From positions 36,773-80,914 of the forward strand of contig DYIT01000007.1 of the NCBI GenBank assembly GCA_020723505.1: DNA of 44,142 bases, in the 5' to 3' direction. The notes under the pieces are model-generated. The model did not search any database. It saw nothing but the letters and a program-made list of their open reading frames with translations, and was not told the DNA's origin. Positions within the stretch are counted from its first letter, which is position 1; each line of letters begins with the position of its first letter. The position numbers and the translations under genes are program-made. Source of the DNA: Candidatus Kuenenia stuttgartensis. GTDB lineage: Bacteria; Planctomycetota; JAKEIC01; DYIT01. Shown here one piece after another: positions 19,963 to 28,945 of this stretch.

Positions 19963-21107
19963 GAATAGCGCTCATAATCGAACGGCTGGACCCCGAATCG
20001 GGCGGAGCGGAACGATACGCGTTCGACCTCTCCGCGCGTCTCGCCTCTGCAGGGCACGATGTGTCCGTGATATGCGCCTCTACCGCCAATCCGCCGCCGG
20101 GCGTGTCGGTCGTGCCGGTCCCGGTTCCTCCCCTGCCCAGAGCTGTATCATCCATCCTGTTCGCGAGGGCCTCCGGGGCGGCCGCCCGATCGTGTGGATT
20201 CGATATTGTCCATGCTCTCATGAAATCGTTCGGCATGAACGTGTTCCATCCGCATACGGGATCGCACCTGGCGTCGGTCGAGAACGCGATTTCGACTTCG
20301 AATTCACCGTTCATGCGGAGCATGCGCAGGCTTCTGAAGGCCATGAGCCTCAAGCAGAAGGCGTTCAGGGCGATTGAAGCCGAGCAGTATTCCATGCCCC
20401 CGCCGGGGCTGTTCGTGGCGGTTTCCAGGATGGTCATGCGGGACATGACCAGGCTTCACGGCGTCAATCCCTCCAGAATCAGGATCATTCCGAACGGCGT
20501 GGATTGCAGGCGGTTCGCGCCTGCGCAGGAGGTGGAAAGGCGGGAGATAAGGGCCGGATTCGGGCTCGGCGACGGGGATTTCGCAATCCTGTTCGCAGCC
20601 CACAACTTCAGGCTCAAGGGGCTCGGGACGCTCATCGAAGCCGCGGGGCTCCTTCGCGCAAGGGCCGGGAAGAACGTGATCCTGCTCGTCGCAGGCGCAG
20701 GCAGGGCGGGGCCGTTCCTTGAGCATGCGGAAAGAACCCTTCCAGGCAGGGTGCGGTTCCTGGGCGGCATCCGGGACATGCCCCGTTTCTACCGGGCCGG
20801 GGACCTCTTCGTTCTCCCGACTTTCTACGACCCATGCTCCCTCACCGTGCTTGAGGCCATGGCTTGCGGTATCCCGGCCGTGACATCCTCCAGGAACGGC
20901 GCCTCTGAGCTCTTCGGGGAGGAGGGCAGCGGGTGGATTCTAGGCGACCCGTCTGACGCCGAGGGCCTGGCTGGCATTATGGAGCCTTTCCTGGATTCCG
21001 CTTACGCGGAATCCGTGTCGGCAAGGGTCCGTGAAATCGCCCTCGGGTCGGACTGGGAAGGGAACTTCAGGAGCATTCTCGGGGTTTACGGCGAGGTTGC
21101 GCGCTGA
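19959..21107 (+). CDS. GT4-family glycosyltransferase (WaaG-like)
   Basis: A 382-residue GT-B glycosyltransferase of family 4. The N-terminal domain begins RIALIIERLDPESGGAERY (the acceptor-side glycine-rich start). The C-terminal donor domain has VSRMVMRDM, IIPNGVDCRRF and the nucleotide-sugar signature FYDPCSLTVLEAMACG followed by NGASE. This set resembles WaaG and related LPS-core glucosyltransferases. The ATG at 19959 overlaps the WaaP-like kinase stop by 4 nt; the longer in-frame extension lies inside that gene and is a shadow. It probably adds a hexose to the lipid A core on the cytoplasmic face. Donor and linkage are unknown. Confidence 0.9.
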   Translation: MRIALIIERLDPESGGAERYAFDLSARLASAGHDVSVICASTANPPPGVSVVPVPVPPLPRAVSSILFARASGAAARSCGFDIVHALMKSFGMNVFHPHTGSHLASVENAISTSNSPFMRSMRRLLKAMSLKQKAFRAIEAEQYSMPPPGLFVAVSRMVMRDMTRLHGVNPSRIRIIPNGVDCRRFAPAQEVERREIRAGFGLGDGDFAILFAAHNFRLKGLGTLIEAAGLLRARAGKNVILLVAGAGRAGPFLEHAERTLPGRVRFLGGIRDMPRFYRAGDLFVLPTFYDPCSLTVLEAMACGIPAVTSSRNGASELFGEEGSGWILGDPSDAEGLAGIMEPFLDSAYAESVSARVREIALGSDWEGNFRSILGVYGEVAR

Positions 21108-21428
21108 ATCTATCGCTGCATCAGCCTCTCGCGTTCCGGGTGCACGAAACCCGGCATACAAGTACTCAAAACGCGTCAATCCCGGGAAACGATCTCCGAC
21201 GCTGAGCCACGAACTCCCGCGACCTCACGGTCGCGACTCTGTTGTGTGCCGCACGTATCCTTTGCTCGACACCGAACACTCCACACTCAACACTTTTCCG
21301 GACACGCTCGCGACCCATGCTGCAGACCTTCGCCTTTGGACTTTAAACCTTGGACAATAGATGTGAGATCGGAGGCTTCGCCGGGCTTTGTTCCGCGCGA
21401 AAAATCAGCCTGGCGCAGCAGGAATACC

Positions 21429-21456
21429 CTGGATTCCGGCTTCCGCCGGAATGACG
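21429..21456. repeat. Dispersed palindrome of the GGATTCC...GGAATGACG type
   Basis: ATTCCGGC (21433-21440) and GCCGGAAT (21445-21452) form an 8-bp stem with a TTCC loop, flanked by CTGG and GACG. This layout resembles a class of short repeats widely scattered in bacterial genomes. Confidence 0.7.
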
Positions 21457-21489
21457 ATTCCACACGAAGCATGGGCTTTGCGCTTCGTG
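21457..21489. repeat. Decayed copy of the CCACACGAAGC palindrome
   Basis: The left arm ATTCCACACGAAGC is intact, but the right arm matches for only 8 bp (GCTTCGTG at 21482-21489). Intact relatives are at 30298-30339 and 42052-42091. Confidence 0.7.
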
Positions 21490-21532
21490 AAGTTTTCTCG
21501 CGCAGCGGGAAAACCGCGCGCGAAAAAACCGG

Positions 21533-22624
21533 TTACTTCTTGCCCGCCAACTTTTCCTGCGCCGCCTTTGCGGCTTCGGCTATGTCCTTGTCCTGGCTTT
21601 CGGTAAGGGGCTTCAGGGCCAGCCTGTCCTCGGTGGACTTGCCGTTGTCCTTCATGATTGCTATCGCCTTGAGGACGATTTCCTTCTCAGGGTCCTCGAG
21701 GAGGGTGTGCACTTTCTCAATCTCCTTTTCCTTGCTGATGTCCGAGTCCTCATGCTTGAATGCGAGTTCCACCAGGGTCAGGCCCATGAGCCGTTGCTCC
21801 TTCTTCGGCGCCTTCGCGAGCTTGAGTATCTCCGCCAGGATGGCCAGGGGGTGCTGCATGTTCCCGATGAGAATCTGGAGGGTCGCGAAACTATCCGCGA
21901 CGAAAGCCGCGTCCTCGCTCTCGAGGAACGGGAAGAACTGCATCGCCACCTCATGGACCTCGGACTTCGCGCCTTCCGCCGCCTCCATGTCGAGGGCGAC
22001 CTCCTTGACCATCTTCACCGAGACCTTCCTGAAGTCGATGTCGGTCTCCTTGAGCCCCTCGATCGTGAGGGCCTTGAGGTTCTTGTTCTTCTTCCTCTTG
22101 AGCTTCTCGGACTCCTTCTTGAGCTTGATTGAAGACCACCCGTACATCGCGTTGTAGGCGCTGAGCCTGACCTTCTTGTCGAGCTTCGTGTCAGAGGCGA
22201 CCTTCCTGATTTTTTCGGCGATTTCATCCTGCCAGAACAGGCAGAGGAAGACCGAGGCGCATTCGCCTATGCGGCCCTCGACGGTCTTCAGCGCCTCGAT
22301 GGCGTCATCCATGGCGTCCTTGTGCGCGAGATGGCAGAGGATAATCAGCGCCGCGCACTTGACGTTCTCGGGGTTCGACGGCTCCCTCAACACCTTGAGC
22401 ATCGAAGGGACGACGTCCGCCCCCTTTGCCTTGAAATCGTAAATCGGCGCCTTGTCCTTCTTCAGGTTCTCCTGGAGGAGAAGGGGCGAGAAATCGACCG
22501 GCATCTCGAACTTGGACAGGCCCGCGATGTCCTGCTTCGTCTGCATGCCGCTCCACCACATGCTGCCGACAATCAGCCCGCCGAGAAGGACAAGCAGAAC
22601 CACTACAAACAGAACCTTCTTCAT
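21533..22624 (-). CDS. Membrane-anchored HEAT-like helical-repeat protein
   Basis: A 363-residue protein beginning with one hydrophobic helix (MKKVLFVVVLLVLLGGLIVGSMWW), either a signal anchor or uncleaved signal. A long Lys/Glu-rich alpha-helical repeat region follows, resembling HEAT/armadillo units, for example NPENVKCAALIILCHLAHKD and EDAAFVADSFATLQILIGN. No catalytic residues were recognised. The ATG at 22624 was chosen because the helix starts there; the 34 codons upstream are spacer. The ribosome site is weak (GGGGGA about 9 nt upstream). It follows the 1609-residue propeller gene on the same strand, across 219 nt that contain inverted repeat copy B. Confidence 0.75.
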   Translation of the reverse strand: MKKVLFVVVLLVLLGGLIVGSMWWSGMQTKQDIAGLSKFEMPVDFSPLLLQENLKKDKAPIYDFKAKGADVVPSMLKVLREPSNPENVKCAALIILCHLAHKDAMDDAIEALKTVEGRIGECASVFLCLFWQDEIAEKIRKVASDTKLDKKVRLSAYNAMYGWSSIKLKKESEKLKRKKNKNLKALTIEGLKETDIDFRKVSVKMVKEVALDMEAAEGAKSEVHEVAMQFFPFLESEDAAFVADSFATLQILIGNMQHPLAILAEILKLAKAPKKEQRLMGLTLVELAFKHEDSDISKEKEIEKVHTLLEDPEKEIVLKAIAIMKDNGKSTEDRLALKPLTESQDKDIAEAAKAAQEKLAGKK

Positions 22625-22757
22625 CGCCACATTCCCCCAATTGCGTTCAAAGCGCCTGAAAACAGTGCAAGCCGGCACGTAAGCAATCCGGTCCGGTCCA
22701 GGCTCTTCCGGACCACAGATGAGCATATTCTATGCATTCGCCCGCTGCCTTCAACAA

Positions 22758-22814
22758 ATAACCCGGACGAGCCGCCGCCAGAAAGGGACAAAAGTCCAGG
22801 CTCGTCCGGGTTAT
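22758..22814. repeat. Perfect 16-bp inverted repeat, copy B
   Basis: Arms ATAACCCGGACGAGCC (22758-22773) and its exact reverse complement (22799-22814) enclose a 25-nt loop. The arms are identical to copy A at 3691-3746 but the loop is unrelated. On the minus strand it lies 29 nt beyond the stop of the propeller protein gene, a terminator-like position. Confidence 0.85.
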
Positions 22815-22843
22815 CGGGCCGCGGCGACGCGGCCCGCCGGGAT

Positions 22844-25800
22844 TCATCGGAGCACGACCTTCGCAAAAAGCGCAGGCGTGAACCGCCGGTACATGAGGCT
22901 CATGGGTCCGTACGAATCCAGCGCGCCGGCCCTGTCCCCCCTGCCGAGCATAATCCCCGGAGCCAGGGCCAGGAAGCACTTGGCCCCCTCCCCGTCGTCG
23001 TCGACCACCACGACGTTGAATCCGAACGACGCTCCGGGCCTTGGCCTGATTGCATGCGCGCTCAAGCCGCGGTCCCTCAAACGGTCGTTGATGTACGACC
23101 ACGGAATCGCATCCTCGCAGACGAGCCTGGTTCCGTCGTCCGACGGCCTCGACTGGTGGTCCTTGCGCTTGAATTCCTTCGATTCCCCTTCCGGGAACGG
23201 GGCTGTGTTCTTCTTCCATGCCGCCGTTATCAGGACGATGTCGTCGTAGCCCATCGAACTCCCGCCGTCGCCCGCCGGATCAAAAGCGTAGAAGACGAGG
23301 TCGCCGTTGAGCGGCTTGCCGGGACCGCCGTCCGACTCCATCCTGATTTGGTCGCGTATCTCTAGCGCCACGTAGAAGTTGTCCCTGTCCCAGGACGTCA
23401 ACAGCCTCGCCCCGAGGTCGTGCGGCCCGTCCCAGGCCGGACGGGAACCCCGCCAGCCGCGCACGAAACCGAGGTGCATGGGAACCTCGAATTCCACTCC
23501 CGCGCCCACCGGCCATTCCTCGTCCAGAAGCCCGTTGATGTCCGGCGCCGAGTCCATTCTGAAAACCCCCAGCTCCAGGGGAGAATCCGCGCATGCCGAC
23601 TCGACCAGCCCCCTCAGGTTCATCAGCGCCCCCGACCACTGGTCGAACCGCACCCGTTCGTCCCTGGAAATCGCCCCGGCAAGGGCCCGGGCGCCCTGCC
23701 GCAGCATCCCCGCGGCAAAGAGCGCGGACGCCCTCACCGTTCCGCGCAGACGGCCTGCCCCCGCATGCCTCGCAGGCGCGCCCGCCCCGCGCCGGTCCGC
23801 CGCGCCGTAGACGCACACCCCGCCTCCATGATCGACCGCCAGCAGGCCCCAGGGGAGGAAATGCGCGGTCCTTGCCGGATGAATCTTCCCGCCGACCCCC
23901 CATAGCCCCTCGCCGGTGGCCGCGTCCAGTATCTCAACCGCTCCCACGCCGGCAACCGACACGCAGAAATGCGAGAAGGAAAGCTCGATGCCCTCCCCCA
24001 TGCGCTTCTCCCACAGAACCGCTCCGTCCGCCGCGCTGATTGCCGTCAGGCGCGAATCGGCTCCCTCGAACGCATGAGCAAAGACGATTCCCGCCGGATG
24101 CAGCCAAAGCCTCGCGGATGTGCATCCCTGAAGGACCCTATCCCAGACCGTTTCGCCCTTCGATGCCGAAATGAGGCGGATTTCGACCGAGTCCCACGAG
24201 CTCCCGCGGAAAGCGGCCACCGTCCCGGCTGCGTCTCCAGCAGCGGATATGAGCCCCTGCGCTTCTTTCGACCACGCCACGCCCCCTGCGCCGTCCTCCG
24301 CGAACAGGCGGGTACCGCCGGGTCCTGAAGTCCGGAATACGCCGAGAACCCTTCCGCCGGATGCGGACAGGATTTCCGCCTCGCCCGGCGCCGTCCCGAG
24401 GACCTCCGCAAGCGGCTTGCGTTCCATGGCGCTCCCTGCCCCGGGATCGAACACGTACCGCCTCCCGTCGGACGTCCATACCTCGAACAAGCCCCGTTCT
24501 GCCGGGAAGAAATGGCTGAACGGAGGCGCCCCGGTAGCCTCCCAGCGCCTGAGCAGCCTGCCTCCTTCCGGTTCAAGGAAGACCACCTCCATGCCTTGCC
24601 CGGCATGGGGCAGCACCGCCGCGATTCCCCCTGCCGCCGGGAATACGTCCGCCTCCCCGCCAGCCGCGGTCCCGCCAATCAGGCGCTCCCATGCAAGCCC
24701 GCCGGTCGCCTCGTCGAGCGCGGAAATCCTGTCCGCTAGAACGAACACGATTCTCCCAGCCGCGAACGCAGTCCCGCTCCTCCTCGTGCCGGTGAACCCA
24801 ATCCAGTCGGCCGCCCCTGTCGCGGCATCCAGGCGCCAGATTGTGTTCGGCGTCCCGAGGAACTCCGCCACACCCGCGGACCGCCCCATGCCCTCGACCC
24901 GCAGGGGAGAAGGAGGATCCTCCTCGGGCACGCCTTCGTGGTTCCAGATGAAAACGAGCGGCGGTCTTAAGAAGTTGCAGTATTCGGGCAACGGCCTGAA
25001 GCCGCTGAGTACGGCCCCGGGACAGGAACCCCGGACGGCCGCAGGCCGCATTCCGCCCAGGAACGATGCAGCCGCAATCCCGTTCCAGAACGCCGAAAAG
25101 CCGCGCATGCCGGATGCCCTGCCCTGCGCGGCAATCGCCGACGCCGCCTCCGCCGCCCCGCCTCCGCGGGATGAGAGCGCCGCCCTGGAAAGCAGCGCAA
25201 GACCCTCGGACGCCCTGCCTTGCCTGATATTTGCCGCCCCGAGCCCGGCCAGCAGGTTGGAGAAGGCTGAGGACATCGGAAGGATCTCCGCCGCCGCATC
25301 GAGCCACCCGCGCTGCATTGAAGCGTCCGGCCCCCGGGCGATGCCTTCCACCGCAAGCTCAATCCCCGCCCTTCCGCGGGCGGAAGAAGCATGCTCCTCG
25401 AGGAGTTCGGCGGCCGCAATCCGCACGGTCGCCAGTCCGCCGAATTCGACGGGCTTCATCCCGGGATGGACGGCGGTCGCCCTAAGGCACATGCCGAGGC
25501 CTTCCCCGGCATATCCCCGCGCAAAAGCGTTCCGCGCGAGATGCAGCATGGCCCTGGGATTCCGGCCGGGCGCAAGGCCTTCAATCGCCGCCGCTTCGCG
25601 GACAATGCCGTCCGCGTCCCCGGCCGCTTCGGCCTCCTCCATGCGCCTCGAATGAACCCTCGAAAGCCCGGCGTTTGCTTCAACGCGGTCGAGTCCACGG
25701 ATGCGGCGGACCGGAGAGCGGCCGGACAGCGTTTCAATGGCCTTCCCGTCGTCTCCGAGCGATTCGAATATCTCCGCGGCCCGCAATGCATCCGTGGCGT

Positions 25801-27673
25801 CGCTTTCCGCCTCCGCCATGGATTCCGCCCGCGACCCGAGGAACACGACCTTGTATCCGAAGACCGCCGCGGCATCGCCGTCTGCCGCATGCAAACGGAA
25901 TGGCAGCCGGGGACCGGGCCTGAGAACGGTCGCAGGAACGGATCCGTCCCGGGGCGCGAGCACAGCCGCCCCCCCCGCCGGGATGACCATCCCCTCCGGA
26001 CAACGCAGGCCCGGACCGGACGCGAAGCCGGGAAGCGGGGACGTCTGGATGACCCTGCCGGTCGATGCCTCGACGAATCTCGCGTCCCTGCCTGCGAAAA
26101 CCAGCTCGTCCTCGTATCGCCCCGCCTGGACAATGGCCTCCTCCCTGTCGATGCTCCACTCCTCCGCTCCGGTGGCGGCGTTCAGGGCAATCGAGAAGGA
26201 CGAATCCGAGGGGGAGAAGACCGCGACGGGACCGGCGACCACGGGCGCCGAGGCTGTGGCGCACCCGAGCCGGGCAAGGAGATCCCGCGAGGCAGGACCC
26301 GCCCTTTCGTACTCGGTCGCCCAGATCACCCTCCCCCTGCCCGGATCGAAGGCGAACGCCGCCCCCATGTCGGTCTGCACGTACAGGACGCCGCCGCTCG
26401 AGGCCAGCATGGGCAGCGGAGGCCTTGAAAATTCCGAAAAGGGCCTCAAGGAACACAGGAAGACCCTCGACGCGATTGCCCCCTTCTCCGTAATCCCAAT
26501 CAGGCTGAGCTCCAGCCCGCCCTTGTCGCGCACGAACGCGGACCAGGCAAGCCCGCCCGAAACGACGCAGGTTGAGAAAGCGCACGCCTCCTTCATCGGG
26601 CCGCCGGGTTCCGCATCCTCCGGCCATGACGCCGGTCCGCCCTTGCGGCCCAGGCGCCACAGGAGCTTCCCGCTCGTCGAATCGAACGCGAGTATCCTCC
26701 TCCCCTGCGACACGAGCAGGATTCCGCCCCAAAGGCAGAATCCCGGCTTCCGCCACGAGGGATCACCGCGCCGCTGCTCCGGAGGGAATTCCGGGAATTG
26801 CCATGCGATGCCGCCGCTTCCCGGCAGCATGCAGAACACGGAAGCGTCGTCCGCCACAAACAGCCTGCCGTCAATGAACGCCGCCTCGGGGATTGGGAAA
26901 TCGGCGTACCCGCGGCCATCAAGCTCAGGCGCCCTGAACGGCAAATCCGCCCCGCGCGCCGGCACGCCGGGCATCCGCGACCACTCCCGCGGAACCGACC
27001 GGGCCGGACGAATCAAGGGATGACCCGTCCTTTGTCCGAGGACCTCCTTCAGTCTCGCCGCCGTGCGCCCCAGCTTCGCGAACCCCTTCACATCGAGGAG
27101 CGCCGCTGCCCGGTCCGGCAAACCGGCCTTCGAAAGGCACATCGCCTCCCTAAGAACCGACTCCTCAGAGGGCGGAGGGGAAAGCCTCCTCCTGAGCGAG
27201 AACCAGCCCAATGCCTCGAGGAATTCGCCTGACCTCATCGCCGCGCAGGCCGCCGCTTCGGCAGCCTCGGCCGGCGCAGGCCAGTCCCCTGCGGAAGACC
27301 GCGATGCCGAATCCAGTCCGGGCAGGATCCTGCTTGGATTGAGCATCCGCCTGCGAGTCTCCGCCTGAGCGGCTTCGCGAGGAACGCCTGAGAGGAGGAC
27401 CAGGAGCGCAGTTTCCGCGGGTTCGACGCCTCCGCCCGCGTCGGCGAAGAGCACCCCTTTTTCCGCGAGGATTCCCAGCGCCTTTTCGAAAAGGTCGAAG
27501 AACGTCCCGTACCGGCTCCCCGTCCCGGCCTCCTTGAGATCCTCAATGAGGCGGTTGAGCTCCTCGTCCCGGGCGAAGTAGACCCTGTCCTCGCTCTTCG
27601 TCTGGGCTGCAAGGGTCCCTGGGACTGCCCCAAGGACGACTGCTGACAGGAAAAAGAGCTGAAGCCTGTTCAT
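22844..27673 (-). CDS. Giant exported protein with two PQQ-type beta-propellers and a CBM9-like C-terminal domain
   Basis: A 1609-residue exported protein with a signal peptide (NRLQLFFLSAVVLGAVPGTLAAQ). PQQ/Trp-docking-like blades appear twice: in the first half (FVADDASVFCMLPGSGGIAWQFP, AFDSTSGKLLWRLG, ALNAATGAEEWSI) and again in the second (RLDAATGAADWIG, ALDEATGGLAWERL, AISAADGAVLWEKRM, ILDAATGEGLWGV). A helical linker rich in Ala and Glu, possibly TPR-like, lies between them. Residues about 1371-1609 look like a CBM9/DOMON-type sandwich: APDINGLLDEEW at its start, then FYVALEIRD, NGDLVFYAFD, and FGFNVVVVDDDG. No cofactor-binding residues typical of quinoprotein dehydrogenases were identified, so an enzymatic role is not claimed. 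It is probably periplasmic or secreted, perhaps carbohydrate- or redox-related. The next gene on the plus strand starts 119 nt away, divergently. Confidence 0.82.
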   Translation of the reverse strand: MNRLQLFFLSAVVLGAVPGTLAAQTKSEDRVYFARDEELNRLIEDLKEAGTGSRYGTFFDLFEKALGILAEKGVLFADAGGGVEPAETALLVLLSGVPREAAQAETRRRMLNPSRILPGLDSASRSSAGDWPAPAEAAEAAACAAMRSGEFLEALGWFSLRRRLSPPPSEESVLREAMCLSKAGLPDRAAALLDVKGFAKLGRTAARLKEVLGQRTGHPLIRPARSVPREWSRMPGVPARGADLPFRAPELDGRGYADFPIPEAAFIDGRLFVADDASVFCMLPGSGGIAWQFPEFPPEQRRGDPSWRKPGFCLWGGILLVSQGRRILAFDSTSGKLLWRLGRKGGPASWPEDAEPGGPMKEACAFSTCVVSGGLAWSAFVRDKGGLELSLIGITEKGAIASRVFLCSLRPFSEFSRPPLPMLASSGGVLYVQTDMGAAFAFDPGRGRVIWATEYERAGPASRDLLARLGCATASAPVVAGPVAVFSPSDSSFSIALNAATGAEEWSIDREEAIVQAGRYEDELVFAGRDARFVEASTGRVIQTSPLPGFASGPGLRCPEGMVIPAGGAAVLAPRDGSVPATVLRPGPRLPFRLHAADGDAAAVFGYKVVFLGSRAESMAEAESDATDALRAAEIFESLGDDGKAIETLSGRSPVRRIRGLDRVEANAGLSRVHSRRMEEAEAAGDADGIVREAAAIEGLAPGRNPRAMLHLARNAFARGYAGEGLGMCLRATAVHPGMKPVEFGGLATVRIAAAELLEEHASSARGRAGIELAVEGIARGPDASMQRGWLDAAAEILPMSSAFSNLLAGLGAANIRQGRASEGLALLSRAALSSRGGGAAEAASAIAAQGRASGMRGFSAFWNGIAAASFLGGMRPAAVRGSCPGAVLSGFRPLPEYCNFLRPPLVFIWNHEGVPEEDPPSPLRVEGMGRSAGVAEFLGTPNTIWRLDAATGAADWIGFTGTRRSGTAFAAGRIVFVLADRISALDEATGGLAWERLIGGTAAGGEADVFPAAGGIAAVLPHAGQGMEVVFLEPEGGRLLRRWEATGAPPFSHFFPAERGLFEVWTSDGRRYVFDPGAGSAMERKPLAEVLGTAPGEAEILSASGGRVLGVFRTSGPGGTRLFAEDGAGGVAWSKEAQGLISAAGDAAGTVAAFRGSSWDSVEIRLISASKGETVWDRVLQGCTSARLWLHPAGIVFAHAFEGADSRLTAISAADGAVLWEKRMGEGIELSFSHFCVSVAGVGAVEILDAATGEGLWGVGGKIHPARTAHFLPWGLLAVDHGGGVCVYGAADRRGAGAPARHAGAGRLRGTVRASALFAAGMLRQGARALAGAISRDERVRFDQWSGALMNLRGLVESACADSPLELGVFRMDSAPDINGLLDEEWPVGAGVEFEVPMHLGFVRGWRGSRPAWDGPHDLGARLLTSWDRDNFYVALEIRDQIRMESDGGPGKPLNGDLVFYAFDPAGDGGSSMGYDDIVLITAAWKKNTAPFPEGESKEFKRKDHQSRPSDDGTRLVCEDAIPWSYINDRLRDRGLSAHAIRPRPGASFGFNVVVVDDDGEGAKCFLALAPGIMLGRGDRAGALDSYGPMSLMYRRFTPALFAKVVLR

Positions 27674-27792
27674 CGGCAGGAAAAATCCGAAACCATGACG
27701 ACGAAATCATTGTACAATAATACCTGCCGGCAGCAAACCCGGCCGAATCGGCGGGAGAAGAGCGGCTGCCGGAGCTTTCAAGAGATGCTGGA

Positions 27793-28755
27793 ATGAAGTG
27801 CACGAAGTGCGGAATCGACAACACCGGCCCCCAGGCGAGGTTCTGCAGGGAATGCGGGACGCCGCTCGCCCCTTCAAGACCGCCCGCCGAGGGAGGCACG
27901 GTCAAAAAGCGCCTCTGCGACGGATGCATGGGAGCCTTCAATTCGACTGACCTGTTCAACGTGGACGGCCGGGAACTGTGCACGCTCTGCCAGCAGAGGG
28001 AGACCAGGCAGAACCCGGGGGGTTTCAGGCAGGCCTCACAGCCTTATGGAATGCAGCCCGAAACCGCGCAGCCCATGGCTCCCGCGGGCGCGCCGCCGGC
28101 GGGACAGCAGGGCTACTATTATGACCAGGCGCCGGCGCGAAGGACCACGGGGTGGGCGGTCGCGAGCATCATCCTGGCGTTCTTCTTCCCGCTCGCCGCC
28201 GTAGTCGCCGGCATCGTCGCACTGAGACGCATAAAGGACAATCCCGAGGAACTCGAGGGCAAGGGGCTTGCCACGGCAGGCATAGCCCTCGGCACCCTTG
28301 GATCGGTCATGGCCGCCTGCATCATCACGGCAATCGTCCTGACCGTGGTCAAGGCGGTGGATGTCACGAAAAGAGCCATCGAAGAGACCAAGGCCCAGGT
28401 GGTCGTGAGCAAGATTGTCGCCTCCGAAAGCAGGTACTTCGAGATGTTCGGCCGCCACGCCGACGTGGACGAGCTCGTAGCCGCGGAACTGCTGGGCAAG
28501 ACCGACCTGGAATTGAATTCCGAGTATTCGTTCGAAGTGACCGTGGAGAACGAAGGCGCGGATTTCGTATGCCGGGCAACCCCGAGGAATCCCAAGACCG
28601 GCGGGCATCTGTGGGCGGACAAGACCGGCCGCATAACCTACGATGAAACCAGGCCTGCCGGACCCGAAAGCATCGCGTTCCAGCAGCGCATGGGCGGCTT
28701 CGGCCAGCCGCAGCCCGTCCGGAAACCCGTCCGCGTCAGGACATCGAGCGGCTGA
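27793..28755 (+). CDS. Zinc-ribbon membrane protein with DUF4190 helices and pilin-like C-terminus
   Basis: A 320-residue protein. A zinc ribbon at the N-terminus (CTKCGIDNTGPQARFCRECG) is followed by a second Cys pair set (CDGCMGAF, CTLCQQ), then a Pro/Gln/Ala-rich linker. Two transmembrane helices (GWAVASIILAFFFPLAAVVAGIVAL and LATAGIALGTLGSVMAACIITAIVLTVV) flank RRIKDNPEELEGKG, which is the DUF4190 layout. The C-terminal part (SRYFEMFGRHADVDELVAAELLG ... SFEVTVENEGADFVCRATP) resembles the globular part of type IV pilin-like proteins. The zinc ribbons are expected in the cytoplasm and the C-terminal domain outside. Function is unknown. Confidence 0.78.
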   Translation: MKCTKCGIDNTGPQARFCRECGTPLAPSRPPAEGGTVKKRLCDGCMGAFNSTDLFNVDGRELCTLCQQRETRQNPGGFRQASQPYGMQPETAQPMAPAGAPPAGQQGYYYDQAPARRTTGWAVASIILAFFFPLAAVVAGIVALRRIKDNPEELEGKGLATAGIALGTLGSVMAACIITAIVLTVVKAVDVTKRAIEETKAQVVVSKIVASESRYFEMFGRHADVDELVAAELLGKTDLELNSEYSFEVTVENEGADFVCRATPRNPKTGGHLWADKTGRITYDETRPAGPESIAFQQRMGGFGQPQPVRKPVRVRTSSG

Positions 28756-28861
28756 GGCTCCAAGTAATCCGCCCGGCGTCCGGGTAAACCTTCGGTTTAA
28801 TCAAGCGGCTCTTCAGACCGCGCTCAAATCATCTGCGGCGTCGCGCGGTCTATTTCGCCAC

Positions 28862-28889
28862 TTGACCTGTCTACACGCCGTGTGACAAT
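28862..28889 (+). promoter_or_regulatory. Promoter of the M28 peptidase gene
   Basis: TTGACC (28862-28867) and GACAAT (28884-28889) are 16 nt apart, 57 nt upstream of the ATG. The relic copy at 39.1 kb keeps the same elements at the same spacing (TTGACC 39102-39107, GAAAAT 39124-39129), which supports this reading. Confidence 0.55.
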
Positions 28890-28945
28890 AGGATCCGTTC
28901 CCGGGCGGGCCGGAGGGCATAGACGAATCTTTTCAGGAATTAAGG

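Larger units (their letters stand above)
21108..21532. other. Intergenic region made of dispersed repeats, no credible gene
   Basis: 425 nt between convergent genes. It contains AC-rich text (ACACTCCACACTCAACACT near 21270), a GGATTCCGGC-type palindrome (21429-21456), a damaged copy of the CCACACGAAGC palindrome (21457-21489), and a CGCGC-rich hairpin near 21498-21522. Open frames crossing it translate these repeats only. Confidence 0.6.

Noticed and set aside
21246..22157. 303-codon plus-strand frame across repeats and the helical-repeat gene
   Set aside because: It begins in dispersed repeats and continues antisense to a well-supported minus-strand gene.
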